From assembly GCF_001277255.1 (NCBI RefSeq), contig NZ_CP012264.1, forward strand, positions 2,294,001-2,358,000: a stretch of DNA of 64,000 nt, read 5' to 3'. Shown here piece by piece: positions 1-8,968 of this stretch. Position numbers and translations under genes: made by a program. The stretch's first letter is position 1. Every line of letters starts with the position of its first letter. Under the pieces are notes generated by a model. The model worked only from the letters and a program-made list of their open reading frames with translations, had not been told where the DNA came from and did not search any database. The DNA comes from Cronobacter condimenti 1330 (GTDB lineage: Bacteria; Pseudomonadota; Gammaproteobacteria; Enterobacterales; Enterobacteriaceae).

Positions 1-15
1 CCCCTGTAGTGTCAT
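1..15 (-). CDS. pspD: PspD, first codons only (partial)
   Basis: Only the first five codons of a reverse-strand reading frame lie inside the window. Its ATG overlaps the pspC stop as TAATG, the usual sign of translational coupling. In enterobacteria pspD follows pspC and encodes a small inner-membrane protein of the phage shock regulon. Identity is inferred from position alone, since five codons carry no family signal. Confidence 0.45.
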
Positions 16-374
16 TATAGCTGGCGGAACCGGCTACGCAGCGAGAAGGCATCCGAGGTGACATAGCGCTCCATCGTGCGAAGACGCTGCTCCCCGGCGG
101 CAAGTTCGACATCAACCGCATTCAACAGCTCGCTGCTGGTCGGTGTACCCTCCCCTTCCTGCGACTCATCAAGCGGATCGAGCGCAAAGGTCAGCACGAT
201 GTAGGCCACAATCGTGATAAAGAACAGCCCAAAGAGCATTGAGAGCACAGTAATCAGCCGGACAAGTTTCACCGGCACATCGAGATAGTGCGCAATACCG
301 GCGCACACCCCCTTTACCATGCCCTCACGAGGAAGGCGTCCCAGCTTTTTGCCGCTAAACGTGCGCGTCATCAT
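15..374 (-). CDS. pspC: Phage shock protein C, membrane PspC-domain sensor
   Basis: A 119-residue inner-membrane protein, the same length as E. coli PspC. The N-terminal PspC domain carries the Gly-Val-Cys-Ala-Gly-Ile segment, followed by a hydrophobic helix around residues 40-65 and a charged C-terminal tail ending in the conserved Arg-Ser-Arg-Phe-Arg-Gln-Leu. With PspB it senses inner-membrane stress and draws PspA away from PspF, which switches the operon on (family knowledge). The ATG overlaps the pspB stop by four bases, so the two are probably translationally coupled. Transcription comes from the sigma-54 promoter ahead of pspA. Confidence 0.95.
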   Translation of the reverse strand: MMTRTFSGKKLGRLPREGMVKGVCAGIAHYLDVPVKLVRLITVLSMLFGLFFITIVAYIVLTFALDPLDESQEGEGTPTSSELLNAVDVELAAGEQRLRTMERYVTSDAFSLRSRFRQL

Positions 375-595
375 TGATTTCTCCAGTTCGGGTGCTCGGC
401 GTCAAGAATTTGCTCCAGTGCATGAATACGCTCGCGCATACGCTGGGCTTCTTCATTTAACTGCGCCAGACGCTGTTGCTCGCTTTGGGAAAGCGCGTCG
501 CGGCCCGACCGGTTGGTGTAATGCAGCCACAGCCAGACGGGCAGCACGAACAGCACAAACAGCGTTAAAGGAATAGCCAGAAACAGTGCACTCAT
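371..595 (-). CDS. pspB: Phage shock protein B
   Basis: A 74-residue protein with one N-terminal transmembrane helix (about residues 5-25) and a cytoplasmic coiled-coil-like segment rich in Glu, Gln and Arg (about 37-67). This matches PspB, which pairs with PspC in the inner membrane to relay stress to PspA. It is third in the reverse-strand pspA-pspB-pspC order, 65 bases after pspA, and overlaps the pspC start by four bases. Confidence 0.95.
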   Translation of the reverse strand: MSALFLAIPLTLFVLFVLPVWLWLHYTNRSGRDALSQSEQQRLAQLNEEAQRMRERIHALEQILDAEHPNWRNQ

Positions 596-660
596 GTGTT
601 CTCCTTAGATGTAGATAATGCGACGACTTGCGCCGCCGCGCTCCTTGTCGACATGGGCGA

Positions 661-1332
661 TTATTCGCCGTCGCGCTGCTGCACTTTCGCTTTCAGCGCC
701 GCCAGCTGTACGCTGATGTCATCATCAGCTTTCAGCTCGGCAAACTGCTGATCGAGCGATTTCTGCTTACCAAAGCCGTGGCTTTCCGCTTCGGCTTCCA
801 TCTGATCGATACGGCGTTCGAAGGATTCAAAACGCGCCATCGCCTCATCGATTTTTCCGCTGTCGAGCTGACGGCGAACATCGCGTGAGGAAGATGCCGC
901 CTGATGACGCAGCGTCAGCGCCTGCTGGCGGGCACGGGTTTCGCTGAGTTTATTCTCAAGCTCGCCGATTTCCTGTTTCATCCGCGCCAGGGTTTCATCA
1001 AGCTGCGTCGCTTCATCTTCCAGCGTACGGATAATGTCCGTCAGTTTTTGTTTCTCAATAAGCGCAGCGCGGGCCAGATCGTCTTTATCTTTACGCAGTG
1101 CCAGCTCGGCTTTTTCCTGCCATTCGGCCTGCTGTGCGTTCGCCTGCTCAATACGGCGCGCTATCTGCTTCTTCTCTGCCAGTGCACGGGCAGAGGTAGA
1201 GCGCACTTCTACCAGCGTATCTTCCATTTCCTGAATCATCAGGCGGACCAGTTTTTGCGGATCTTCAGCCTTCTCCAGCAGGGAGTTAATGTTGGCGTTC
1301 ACGATGTCGGCAAAACGAGAAAAAATACCCAT
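661..1332 (-). CDS. pspA: Phage shock protein A (PspA/IM30 family)
   Basis: A 223-residue, almost wholly alpha-helical coiled-coil protein, as expected for PspA/IM30 (222 residues in E. coli). The N-terminal amphipathic helix (Met-Gly-Ile-Phe-Ser-Arg-Phe) is the membrane-contact element of the family. PspA has two jobs: it binds and holds down the activator PspF in unstressed cells, and it forms oligomers on damaged inner membrane. It is the first gene of the reverse-strand operon and lies divergent from pspF across a 167-base gap with a sigma-54 promoter. Confidence 0.97.
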   Translation of the reverse strand: MGIFSRFADIVNANINSLLEKAEDPQKLVRLMIQEMEDTLVEVRSTSARALAEKKQIARRIEQANAQQAEWQEKAELALRKDKDDLARAALIEKQKLTDIIRTLEDEATQLDETLARMKQEIGELENKLSETRARQQALTLRHQAASSSRDVRRQLDSGKIDEAMARFESFERRIDQMEAEAESHGFGKQKSLDQQFAELKADDDISVQLAALKAKVQQRDGE

Positions 1333-1499
1333 AATTTCATCCTCTACTTAGTAAGACGGGCAAAGCCCTTGCTGCTGTACTTAATACAATTGTTGTGCCA
1401 ACTTTTTAACGCATTGATTTTATTAACCAACCTCAACTGGCCCGATCCGTACAACCAGGCTAGAGTAGTGATATACGCTACTAAATAGTGAATTTCATC
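1333..1499. other. pspA-pspF divergent control region
   Basis: This 167-base gap separates the divergent pspA operon and pspF. It contains the sigma-54 promoter for pspA and should also hold the PspF upstream activating sites and an IHF-assisted bend, as in E. coli. I could not place those sites or the pspF promoter base by base. Confidence 0.6.
1385..1400 (-). promoter_or_regulatory. Sigma-54 promoter of the psp operon
   Basis: On the reverse strand the sequence reads TGGCACAACAATTGTA, with the -24 GG and the -12 TTG element at the sigma-54 spacing. The -12 dinucleotide is GT where the consensus has GC, which I recall also for the E. coli pspA promoter. It lies about 50 bases ahead of the pspA start, next to the enhancer-binding activator gene pspF. 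Confidence 0.85.
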
Positions 1500-2486
1500 A
1501 TGGCCGAATACAAAGATAACCTTATTGGTGAGGCGAACCGCTTTCTGGAAGTGCTTGAACAGGTCTCACAGCTTGCGCCGCTGGATAAACCCGTATTGAT
1601 TATTGGTGAACGCGGAACGGGGAAAGAGCTCATTGCGCATCGCCTGCATTATTTATCACGCCGCTGGCAGGGGCCGTTTATCTCACTCAACTGCGCGGCG
1701 CTGAATGAAAACCTGCTGGATTCAGAACTGTTCGGTCATGAGGCAGGCGCGTTTACCGGCGCGCAAAAGCGGCACCCGGGACGTTTTGAGCGCGCCGATG
1801 GCGGCACGCTCTTTCTGGATGAACTGGCCACCGCGCCGATGCTGGTCCAGGAAAAGCTGCTGCGCGTGATTGAGTATGGGGAGCTGGAGCGCGTCGGCGG
1901 CAGTCAGCCTTTGCAGGTAAACGTACGGCTTATCTGCGCCACCAACGCAGACCTGCCCCAACTTGTGGAAGAAGAAAAATTTCGCGCCGATCTGCTCGAC
2001 CGCCTCGCATTTGATGTGGTGCTGCTCCCTGCCCTGCGTGAGCGCGATGCAGACATTATGCTGCTTGCCGATCAGTTCGCCATCCAGATGTGCCGCGAAC
2101 TGGGCCTGCCGCTCTTCCCGGGCTTTACCGAACGCGCGCGTGAGACGCTGCTCGGCTATCGCTGGCCCGGTAATATTCGCGAACTGAAAAACGTGGTGGA
2201 GCGCTCGGTCTATCGCCACGCCAGCAGCGACGAGCCCGTCGATAACATTATTCTCGATCCGTTTCGCCGTGAAATGCCGCCTCCTACGCTGCGTGAGGCG
2301 CCGGATGCAGCCGCAAGCGGCCCGACGCTTCCGCTGAACTTGCGTAAATGGCAGCATGAAGAAGAGAAACGGCTGCTTGAAGAGAGCCTGAGAGCGGCGA
2401 AATATAACCAGAAACATGCCGCCGAACTGCTCGGCCTGACCTATCACCAGCTCCGGGCGCTGCTGAAAAAACATGAAATTCGCTAA
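1500..2486 (+). CDS. pspF: PspF, sigma-54-dependent activator of the psp operon
   Basis: A 328-residue AAA+ enhancer-binding protein without a receiver domain. It shows a Walker A motif (Gly-Glu-Arg-Gly-Thr-Gly-Lys), the sigma-54-contacting GAFTGA loop, a Walker B-like Leu-Phe-Leu-Asp-Glu, and a C-terminal Fis-type helix-turn-helix (Ala-Ala-Glu-Leu-Leu-Gly-Leu-Thr). PspA holds it inactive until membrane stress. The ATG at 1500, giving Met-Ala-Glu-Tyr-Lys-Asp, matches the family start; a GTG four codons upstream at 1488 is in frame but less likely. It is divergent from pspA. Confidence 0.97.
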   Translation: MAEYKDNLIGEANRFLEVLEQVSQLAPLDKPVLIIGERGTGKELIAHRLHYLSRRWQGPFISLNCAALNENLLDSELFGHEAGAFTGAQKRHPGRFERADGGTLFLDELATAPMLVQEKLLRVIEYGELERVGGSQPLQVNVRLICATNADLPQLVEEEKFRADLLDRLAFDVVLLPALRERDADIMLLADQFAIQMCRELGLPLFPGFTERARETLLGYRWPGNIRELKNVVERSVYRHASSDEPVDNIILDPFRREMPPPTLREAPDAAASGPTLPLNLRKWQHEEEKRLLEESLRAAKYNQKHAAELLGLTYHQLRALLKKHEIR

Positions 2487-2583
2487 GGGCGGATACTTTT
2501 AACCCAAACGCCCGCAGAGTTTTTTACGAAGCTGGCGTAAGTGCGATACACTTTGCCTGGTGACTAAAACAACTCAAAAACTT

Positions 2584-4230
2584 ATGCGCGGAATTCTCTC
2601 CCCTTTATTAGCGACGCTCGGGTTCCTGAGCGTTCAGGCTTTTGCTGCGCCTCCCGCCGGGCCTGATTCGCCCGGCGATATTCGCCAGAGCGGATTTGTC
2701 TATTGCGTTAATGGCCAGGTCAATACCTTTAACCCGCAAAAAGCAGGCAGCGGACTGACGGTTGATACGCTCGCCGCGCAGCTCTATGACCGGCTGCTGG
2801 ATGTCGACCCTTACACTTATCGTCTGGTGCCGGAACTCGCTGAAAGCTGGGAGACGCCGGATGACGGCATTACCTGGCGTTTTCGTCTGCGCACGAATGT
2901 ACAGTTTCAGCGCACTGACTGGTTTACCCCCACGCGCGCGCTCAACGCCGACGACGTGGTATTCAGTTTCAGGCGCATTATCGATGAGAAAGACCCGTGG
3001 CATAACGTCAACGGCGCCAGTTATCCCTATTTCGACAGTCTGCAGTTTGCCGATAACGTCCGCAGCGTGCGTAAACTTGATAACCGTACGGTAGAGTTTC
3101 GCTTGCGCCAGCCAGACGCCTCGTTTTTATGGCATCTCGCCACCCATTACGCATCCGTCATGTCGGCGGAATACGCCGCCGCGCTTGAGCGCAGCGGCAA
3201 TCAGGAAGAGATGGATCGCGAACCTGTCGGCACCGGGCCTTTCCGCCTCGGCGAATATCGCGCCGGGCAGTTTATCCGCCTGCAACGCCACGACGATTAC
3301 TGGCGCGGCAAACCGCAGATGCCTCAGGTGGTGATTGATCTCGGCTCCGGCGGTACCGGGCGTCTGTCAAAATTGCTGACCGGTGAGTGTGATGTGCTCG
3401 CCTGGCCTGCCGCAAGCCAGCTCACTAGCCTCAGAGACGATCCGCGCCTGCGCCTGACGCTACGCCCTGGCATGAATATCGCGTATCTGGCGTTTAACAC
3501 GCATAAACCGCCGCTGGATAACCCTAAAGTGCGTCATGCTTTGGCGCTCGCGATAAATAACCAGCGCCTGATGCAGTCTATCTATTACGGCACTGCCGAG
3601 ACGGCGGCGTCGATTCTGCCGCGCGCCTCGTGGGCCTATGACAACAATGCGAAAATCACCGAATACAATCCGGAAAAATCGCGCGCGCAACTGAAAGCGC
3701 TGGGCCTTGAAAATCTGACGCTTCAGCTCTGGGTGCCGACCAGCTCGCAGGCCTGGAACCCAAGCCCGCTGAAAACCGCCGAATTGCTGCAAGCCGATCT
3801 GGCGCAGGTGGGCGTGACGGTGGAGATTGTGCCGGTGGAAGGCCGGTTCCAGGAGGCGCGTCTGATGGATATGAACCACGACCTGACGCTTGCGGGCTGG
3901 GCGACGGACAGTAACGATCCCGACAGTTTTTTCCGCCCGTTGCTAAGCTGTGCGGCTATCCGCTCGCAGACCAATTACGCTCACTGGTGCGATCGTGATT
4001 TCGACGGCGTGCTCCAGGCGGCGCTCTCCTCACAGCAGCTGGCATATCGTATTGAAGCCTATACGCGCGCCCAGACTATTCTCGCCGACCAGTTGCCGGT
4101 GTTGCCGCTGGCGTCGTCGCTGCGGCTTCAGGCCTACCGTTACGATATGCAAGGTCTGGTATTAAGCCCGTTCGGCAACGCCTCATTCGCGGGCGTTTCG
4201 CGTGAGAAAACGCAGGAGCAACAGCCATGA
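2584..4230 (+). CDS. sapA: SapA, periplasmic solute-binding protein of the Sap ABC system
   Basis: A 548-residue SBP_bac_5 protein with an N-terminal signal peptide ending near Ala-Phe-Ala-Ala. It belongs to the dipeptide/oligopeptide-binding family and starts the sapABCDF operon. SapA binds antimicrobial peptides and haem in several Gram-negatives, while SapBCDF has been linked to putrescine export in E. coli; the substrate here cannot be read from sequence. The ATG at 2584 gives the family length; an in-frame GTG at 2560 would add eight residues before the signal peptide. Neither start has a clear Shine-Dalgarno. The stop overlaps sapB by four bases. Confidence 0.95.
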   Translation: MRGILSPLLATLGFLSVQAFAAPPAGPDSPGDIRQSGFVYCVNGQVNTFNPQKAGSGLTVDTLAAQLYDRLLDVDPYTYRLVPELAESWETPDDGITWRFRLRTNVQFQRTDWFTPTRALNADDVVFSFRRIIDEKDPWHNVNGASYPYFDSLQFADNVRSVRKLDNRTVEFRLRQPDASFLWHLATHYASVMSAEYAAALERSGNQEEMDREPVGTGPFRLGEYRAGQFIRLQRHDDYWRGKPQMPQVVIDLGSGGTGRLSKLLTGECDVLAWPAASQLTSLRDDPRLRLTLRPGMNIAYLAFNTHKPPLDNPKVRHALALAINNQRLMQSIYYGTAETAASILPRASWAYDNNAKITEYNPEKSRAQLKALGLENLTLQLWVPTSSQAWNPSPLKTAELLQADLAQVGVTVEIVPVEGRFQEARLMDMNHDLTLAGWATDSNDPDSFFRPLLSCAAIRSQTNYAHWCDRDFDGVLQAALSSQQLAYRIEAYTRAQTILADQLPVLPLASSLRLQAYRYDMQGLVLSPFGNASFAGVSREKTQEQQP

Positions 4231-5192
4231 TTATTTTTACCCTGCGCCGCCTGGCGCTGTTGGTCATTACGCTGTTTTTCCTGACTATCGTGGGGTTCTG
4301 CCTGAGCTATTTCACGCCCCACGCGCCGTTACAGGGCGCGTCGTTGTGGAATGCCTGGCTGTTCTGGTGCGACAGCGTGCTGCACTGGGATTTCGGTGTC
4401 TCCAGTATTAACGGTCAGTTAATTTCCACTCAGTTGCGTGAAGTTTTCCCGGCCACCATGGAACTCTGCGTGCTGGCGTTTGGCCTGGCGCTGCTGGTGG
4501 GTATTCCTGTTGGCATGGTCGCGGGTACGCTGCGCCATAAATGGCAGGATAAACTTATCAGTGCGCTGGCCCTGCTCGGCTTCTCTATTCCGGTATTCTG
4601 GCTGGCGCTGCTGTTTACTCTCTTCTTTTCGCTTACGCTCGGCTGGTTCCCGGTTTCAGGCCGCTTTGATCTGCTTTATGAAGTAAAATCGGTCACAGGC
4701 TTTGCGCTTATTGACGCCTGGCTGTCTGACTCGCCATGGCGTCACGAGATGATTTTAAGCGCCCTGCGCCATATGGTGCTGCCGGTACTGACACTTGCTG
4801 TCGCGCCGACGACTGAAGTCATTCGTCTGGTGCGCGTCAGTACGGTAGAGATCCTGGAGCGCAATTACATCAAAGCGGCGGCCACGCGCGGGCTGTCGCG
4901 TCTGACTATCCTGCGTCGCCATGTCTTACACAACGCCCTGCCGCCGGTTATCCCCCGTCTTGGCTTGCAGTTTTCCACCATGCTGACGCTCGCGATGATC
5001 ACCGAAATGGTGTTTAGCTGGCCGGGGCTTGGCCGCTGGCTGATTAACGCAATTCGTCAACAGGACTACGCCGCGATTTCCGCAGGCGTCATGGTGATTG
5101 GATCGCTGGTGATTCTGGTGAATGTGCTGTCTGATATTCTGGGCGCGCTGGCGAACCCGCTGAAACATAAGGAATGGTATGCCTTACGATAG
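4227..5192 (+). CDS. sapB: SapB, ABC transporter permease
   Basis: A 321-residue inner-membrane permease of the DppB/OppB type. An N-terminal helix opens with Leu-Arg-Arg-Leu-Ala-Leu-Leu, and further helices surround the cytoplasmic EAA-like loop near Tyr-Ile-Lys-Ala-Ala-Ala-Thr-Arg-Gly-Leu, which docks on the ATPase subunits. It pairs with SapC to form the channel. Its start overlaps the sapA stop by four bases and its end overlaps sapC by 14 bases, so the operon is tightly coupled. Confidence 0.95.
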   Translation: MIIFTLRRLALLVITLFFLTIVGFCLSYFTPHAPLQGASLWNAWLFWCDSVLHWDFGVSSINGQLISTQLREVFPATMELCVLAFGLALLVGIPVGMVAGTLRHKWQDKLISALALLGFSIPVFWLALLFTLFFSLTLGWFPVSGRFDLLYEVKSVTGFALIDAWLSDSPWRHEMILSALRHMVLPVLTLAVAPTTEVIRLVRVSTVEILERNYIKAAATRGLSRLTILRRHVLHNALPPVIPRLGLQFSTMLTLAMITEMVFSWPGLGRWLINAIRQQDYAAISAGVMVIGSLVILVNVLSDILGALANPLKHKEWYALR

Positions 5193-6069
5193 CGTCTATC
5201 GCGAAAAACGCCCGCCGGGCGCGCTGCGTACCGTCTGGCGCAAATTTTATGGCGACACCGTGGCGATGGTGGGTCTCTACGGCTGCGCGGGTCTGGCACT
5301 GCTCTGCATTTTCGGGCGGGTCTTCTCGCCCTACGGCATCGATCAGCAATTCCTGGGTTACCAGTTGCTGCCACCGTCATGGTCGCGTTACGGCGAAGTC
5401 TCGTTCTTCCTTGGCACCGACGATTTAGGGCGCGATTTATTAAGCCGTTTACTGAGCGGCGCAGCCCCGACCATCGGTGGTGCGTTTGTCGTCACGCTTG
5501 CGGCCACGGTTTGCGGACTGCTGCTCGGCGTACTTGCCGGGGCGACCCACGGGCTGCGCTCGGCGGTGCTCAACCATGTGCTCGATACGTTGCTCTCCAT
5601 CCCGTCACTGTTGCTCGCAATTATCGTTGTCGCCTTCGCAGGCCCGCAGCTCAGCCACGCAATGTTCGCAGTCTGGCTGGCGCTGCTGCCGCGCATGGTG
5701 CGCTCGGTCTACAGCATGGTACATGACGAGCTGGAAAAAGATTATGTGACCGCCGCGCGTCTTGACGGCGCGACGACCTTTAACATCCTGTTCTTCGCCG
5801 TGCTGCCTAACACGGCCTCATTGCTGGTGGGTGAAGTTACGCGTGCGCTGTCGATTGCGATTCTCGACATTGCGGCGCTGGGTTTCCTCGACCTCGGCGC
5901 CCAGCTTCCCTCGCCCGAATGGGGCGCGATGTTGGGCGACGCGCTGGAGCTGATTTATGTCGCCCCCTGGACAGTTATGCTGCCGGGTGCGGCGATTATG
6001 GTGAGCGTATTGCTGGTAAATGTGCTTGGCGACGGCATTCGTCGCGCCATTGACGCGGGGGTGGAATAA
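5179..6069 (+). CDS. sapC: SapC, ABC transporter permease
   Basis: A 296-residue inner-membrane permease of the DppC/OppC type. It has a cytoplasmic N-terminal segment, the Gly-Thr-Asp-Asp-Leu-Gly-Arg-Asp-Leu signature typical of this permease class, and an EAA-like loop around Asp-Tyr-Val-Thr-Ala-Ala-Arg-Leu-Asp-Gly-Ala. It forms the channel with SapB. The stop codon shares one base with the sapD start (TAATG). Confidence 0.95.
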   Translation: MPYDSVYREKRPPGALRTVWRKFYGDTVAMVGLYGCAGLALLCIFGRVFSPYGIDQQFLGYQLLPPSWSRYGEVSFFLGTDDLGRDLLSRLLSGAAPTIGGAFVVTLAATVCGLLLGVLAGATHGLRSAVLNHVLDTLLSIPSLLLAIIVVAFAGPQLSHAMFAVWLALLPRMVRSVYSMVHDELEKDYVTAARLDGATTFNILFFAVLPNTASLLVGEVTRALSIAILDIAALGFLDLGAQLPSPEWGAMLGDALELIYVAPWTVMLPGAAIMVSVLLVNVLGDGIRRAIDAGVE

Positions 6070-7061
6070 TGCCGCTGCTGGATATCCGTAATTTAACCAT
6101 TGAATTTAACACCAGCGAAGGCTGGGTGAAGGCGGTAGATCGCGTGAGCCTGAGCCTGCCGGAAGGCGAGATTCGCGGGCTGGTAGGCGAATCTGGCTCT
6201 GGTAAAAGCCTTATCGCCAAAGCCATTTGCGGCGTTACGAGAGATAACTGGCGCATTACGGCCGACCGCATGCGCTTTGATGATATCGACCTGCTGCGTC
6301 TGTCACCCGGCGAGCGCCGCCGCCTGGTCGGTCATAACGTATCGATGATTTTTCAGGAGCCGCAATCCTGCCTCGATCCTTCAGAGAAAGTCGGCCGTCA
6401 GCTTATGCAGAATATCCCCAGTTGGACTTATAAAGGCCGCTGGTGGCAGCGCTTTGGCTGGCGCAAACGACGCGCGATTGAATTGTTGCACCGGGTGGGC
6501 ATTAAAGATCATAAAGATGCCATGCGAAGCTTCCCTTATGAACTGACCGAAGGTGAATGCCAGAAGGTCATGATCGCCATCGCGCTTGCTAATCAGCCGC
6601 GTTTGCTGATTGCCGATGAACCGACCAACGCAATGGAGCCGACCACCCAGGCACAGATTTTCCGTCTGCTCTCACGGCTTAACCAGAATAACAACACCAC
6701 GATTTTGCTGATTAGCCATGACATGCAGATGCTGAGCCAGTGGGCTGACCGCATCGATGTGCTTTACTGCGGCCAGACGGTCGAAACGGCGCCGAGCGAA
6801 GAGCTTATCTCCACGCCGCACCACCCTTACACGCAGGCGCTTATTCGTGCGATACCCGATTTTGGCAGCGCAATGCCGCATAAAAGCAGGCTTAACACGC
6901 TACCGGGCGCAATCCCGTTGCTGGAGCATTTGCCGATTGGCTGTCGCCTTGGGCCGCGCTGTCCGTATGCCCAGCGCAAATGCATTGAAACCCCGCGCCT
7001 CGATGGGCCGAAAAATCATCTTTTCGCCTGCCATTTCCCGCTGAACATGGAGAGAGAGTGA
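6069..7061 (+). CDS. sapD: SapD, ABC transporter ATP-binding subunit
   Basis: A 330-residue ATPase of the oligopeptide-transporter class. Walker A (Gly-Glu-Ser-Gly-Ser-Gly-Lys-Ser) and Walker B (Leu-Leu-Ile-Ala-Asp-Glu-Pro) are intact. The usual LSGGQ signature reads Leu-Thr-Glu-Gly-Glu-Cys, a degenerate form that I recall for SapD in other enterobacteria, so it is a family trait and not damage. The C-terminal oligopeptide-transporter tail with Cys residues (Gly-Cys-Arg-Leu-Gly-Pro-Arg-Cys) is present. It pairs with SapF, which starts one base after its stop. Confidence 0.95.
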   Translation: MPLLDIRNLTIEFNTSEGWVKAVDRVSLSLPEGEIRGLVGESGSGKSLIAKAICGVTRDNWRITADRMRFDDIDLLRLSPGERRRLVGHNVSMIFQEPQSCLDPSEKVGRQLMQNIPSWTYKGRWWQRFGWRKRRAIELLHRVGIKDHKDAMRSFPYELTEGECQKVMIAIALANQPRLLIADEPTNAMEPTTQAQIFRLLSRLNQNNNTTILLISHDMQMLSQWADRIDVLYCGQTVETAPSEELISTPHHPYTQALIRAIPDFGSAMPHKSRLNTLPGAIPLLEHLPIGCRLGPRCPYAQRKCIETPRLDGPKNHLFACHFPLNMERE

Positions 7062-7062
7062 G

Positions 7063-7869
7063 ATGGTAGAAACGCTGTTGCAGGTTCGTAACCTGAGCAA
7101 AACCTTTCGCTATCGCACCGGCTGGTTTCGCCGCCAGACCGTCGAGGCGGTTAAGCCGCTGAGCTTTACCCTGCGCGAGCGTCAGACGCTTGCCATTATT
7201 GGCGAGAACGGCTCAGGCAAATCTACGCTTGCAAAAATGCTGGCCGGGATGGTGGAGCCGACCACCGGCGATCTGGTAATTGACGATCACCCGCTGACGT
7301 TTGGCGACTACTCATTTCGCAGCCAGCGCATCCGAATGATTTTCCAGGATCCGTCGACCTCGCTGAACCCGCGTCAGCGCATCTCGCAAATCCTCGACTT
7401 CCCGCTGCGCCTCAATACCGATCTGGAGCCTGACGCACGCGTAAAGCGTATTAAAGAGACGCTGCGCATGGTGGGCCTGCTGCCGGACCACGTCAGTTAT
7501 TATCCGCATATGCTGGCACCCGGCCAGAAGCAGCGTCTGGGCCTGGCGCGTGCGCTGATCCTGCGTCCCAAAGTCATCATCGCTGACGAAGCGCTGGCCT
7601 CACTTGATATGTCGATGCGTTCGCAGTTAATCAACCTGATGCTGGAATTACAGGAAAAACAGGGTATCTCTTATATTTATGTCACCCAGCATATCGGCAT
7701 GATGAAACACATCAGCGATCAGGTCATGGTGATGCATCAGGGGGAAGTGGTGGAGCGCGGCAGTACCGCCGATGTCCTGGCTTCTCCGCTGCACGATTTA
7801 ACCCGGCGGCTTATCGCCAGTCATTTCGGCGAAGCCTTAACCGCCGATGCCTGGCGAAAAGACCGCTAA
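7063..7869 (+). CDS. sapF: SapF, ABC transporter ATP-binding subunit
   Basis: A 268-residue ATPase with Walker A (Gly-Glu-Asn-Gly-Ser-Gly-Lys-Ser), Walker B (Val-Ile-Ile-Ala-Asp-Glu-Ala) and a signature helix reading Leu-Ala-Pro-Gly-Gln in place of LSGGQ. The deviant signature is usual for SapF. It lacks the extended C-terminal oligopeptide domain seen in SapD, also as expected. It is the last gene of the sap operon; an imperfect inverted repeat of TAATCCG follows the stop, but without a clear T-run. Confidence 0.95.
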   Translation: MVETLLQVRNLSKTFRYRTGWFRRQTVEAVKPLSFTLRERQTLAIIGENGSGKSTLAKMLAGMVEPTTGDLVIDDHPLTFGDYSFRSQRIRMIFQDPSTSLNPRQRISQILDFPLRLNTDLEPDARVKRIKETLRMVGLLPDHVSYYPHMLAPGQKQRLGLARALILRPKVIIADEALASLDMSMRSQLINLMLELQEKQGISYIYVTQHIGMMKHISDQVMVMHQGEVVERGSTADVLASPLHDLTRRLIASHFGEALTADAWRKDR

Positions 7870-7891
7870 TCCGCCATCTGTAGTGGTCGGA

Positions 7892-7920
7892 TTAACTCAT
7901 TCGGCGAGTCATGTTAGAAT
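7892..7920 (+). promoter_or_regulatory. Candidate fabI promoter
   Basis: A -10-like TAGAAT at 7915-7920 lies 17 bases after a weak -35-like TTAACT at 7892-7897, in the 119-base sapF-fabI gap. The spacing is ideal but the -35 match is only four of six, so this is a candidate from pattern only. Confidence 0.4.
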
Positions 7921-7988
7921 CGCCGCGTTTTAACGACGGCTGGCGCTTTCAGCCCGCCGCCATAACAATGACATAAGGATTAAAAGCT

Positions 7989-8777
7989 ATGGGTTTTCTT
8001 ACCGGTAAGCGCATTCTGGTGACTGGCGTTGCCAGCAAACTGTCCATCGCGTACGGTATTGCACAAGCTATGCACCGTGAAGGGGCTGAACTGGCGTTCA
8101 CCTACCAGAACGACAAGCTGAAAGGCCGCGTGGAAGAGTTTGCCGCTCAACTGGGCTCCAGCATCGTGCTGCCGTGTGACGTTGCGGAAGATGAAAGCAT
8201 CGACGCGCTGTTCACCGAGCTTGCTAAAGTCTGGCCGAAATTTGACGGTTTCGTGCACTCCATCGGTTTCGCACCGGCCGACCAGCTGGACGGCGACTAC
8301 GTTAACGCCGTAACCCGTGAAGGCTTCAAAATTGCGCACGACATCAGCGCTTACAGCTTCGTGGCCATGGCGAAAGCCTGCCGCAGCATGCTGAACCCGA
8401 ATGCCGCCCTGCTGACCCTTTCATACCTGGGTGCAGAACGCGCTATCCCGAACTACAACGTGATGGGCCTTGCAAAAGCGTCCCTGGAAGCGAACGTACG
8501 CTACATGGCGAACGCGATGGGTCCGGACGGCGTGCGTGTTAACGCCATCTCCGCAGGCCCGATCCGCACCCTCGCGGCATCCGGTATCAAAGATTTCCGT
8601 AAAATGCTGGCGCACTGCGAAGCGGTCACCCCGATTCGCCGCACTGTCACCATTGAAGACGTCGGCAACTCCGCGGCGTTCCTGTGCTCTGATCTTTCCG
8701 GTGGTATCACCGGTGAAGTGGTGCACGTTGACGGCGGCTTCAGCATCGCAGCGATGAACGAGCTGGAACTGAAATAA
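7989..8777 (+). CDS. fabI: FabI, enoyl-[acyl-carrier-protein] reductase (NADH)
   Basis: A 262-residue cytosolic reductase that completes each elongation cycle of type II fatty acid synthesis by reducing trans-2-enoyl-ACP with NADH. The divergent SDR fold shows the active-site pair Tyr156 and Lys163 (spaced Tyr-x6-Lys), Tyr146, and Gly93 in the segment where triclosan and diazaborine resistance changes occur in E. coli; Gly93 is the sensitive-type residue. It is monocistronic, with a strong terminator 19 bases after the stop. Confidence 0.98.
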   Translation: MGFLTGKRILVTGVASKLSIAYGIAQAMHREGAELAFTYQNDKLKGRVEEFAAQLGSSIVLPCDVAEDESIDALFTELAKVWPKFDGFVHSIGFAPADQLDGDYVNAVTREGFKIAHDISAYSFVAMAKACRSMLNPNAALLTLSYLGAERAIPNYNVMGLAKASLEANVRYMANAMGPDGVRVNAISAGPIRTLAASGIKDFRKMLAHCEAVTPIRRTVTIEDVGNSAAFLCSDLSGGITGEVVHVDGGFSIAAMNELELK

Positions 8778-8795
8778 TCCTCCGGCTTCTCGCGC

Positions 8796-8823
8796 AAGGG
8801 CAGGTTTTCAACCTGCCCTTTTT
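8796..8823 (+). terminator. Rho-independent terminator after fabI
   Basis: An 11-bp perfect stem (AAGGGCAGGTT with its complement) around a TTC loop is followed by a T-run. Confidence 0.9.
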
Positions 8824-8968
8824 ATTTATGCCTTTCTGATATTTGTTATCACCGAACAATCTTTTATCGCCGCGAGGTGTTACGCCAGGATAGTCATGCG
8901 TGACCTGCCCGGCGCCTCTGTGTTGTTGTCAGCCGTTCCGGGCGCTCATTTTCAGACAAGGAACGACC

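Noticed and set aside
1722..2474. A 250-codon open frame antisense to pspF
   Set aside because: Shadow of the well-identified pspF gene; Arg/Gln-rich composition with no domain pattern.
6541..6660. Degenerate ABC signature in SapD as evidence of inactivation
   Set aside because: The same deviation is usual for SapD of other enterobacteria, and Walker A and B are intact.
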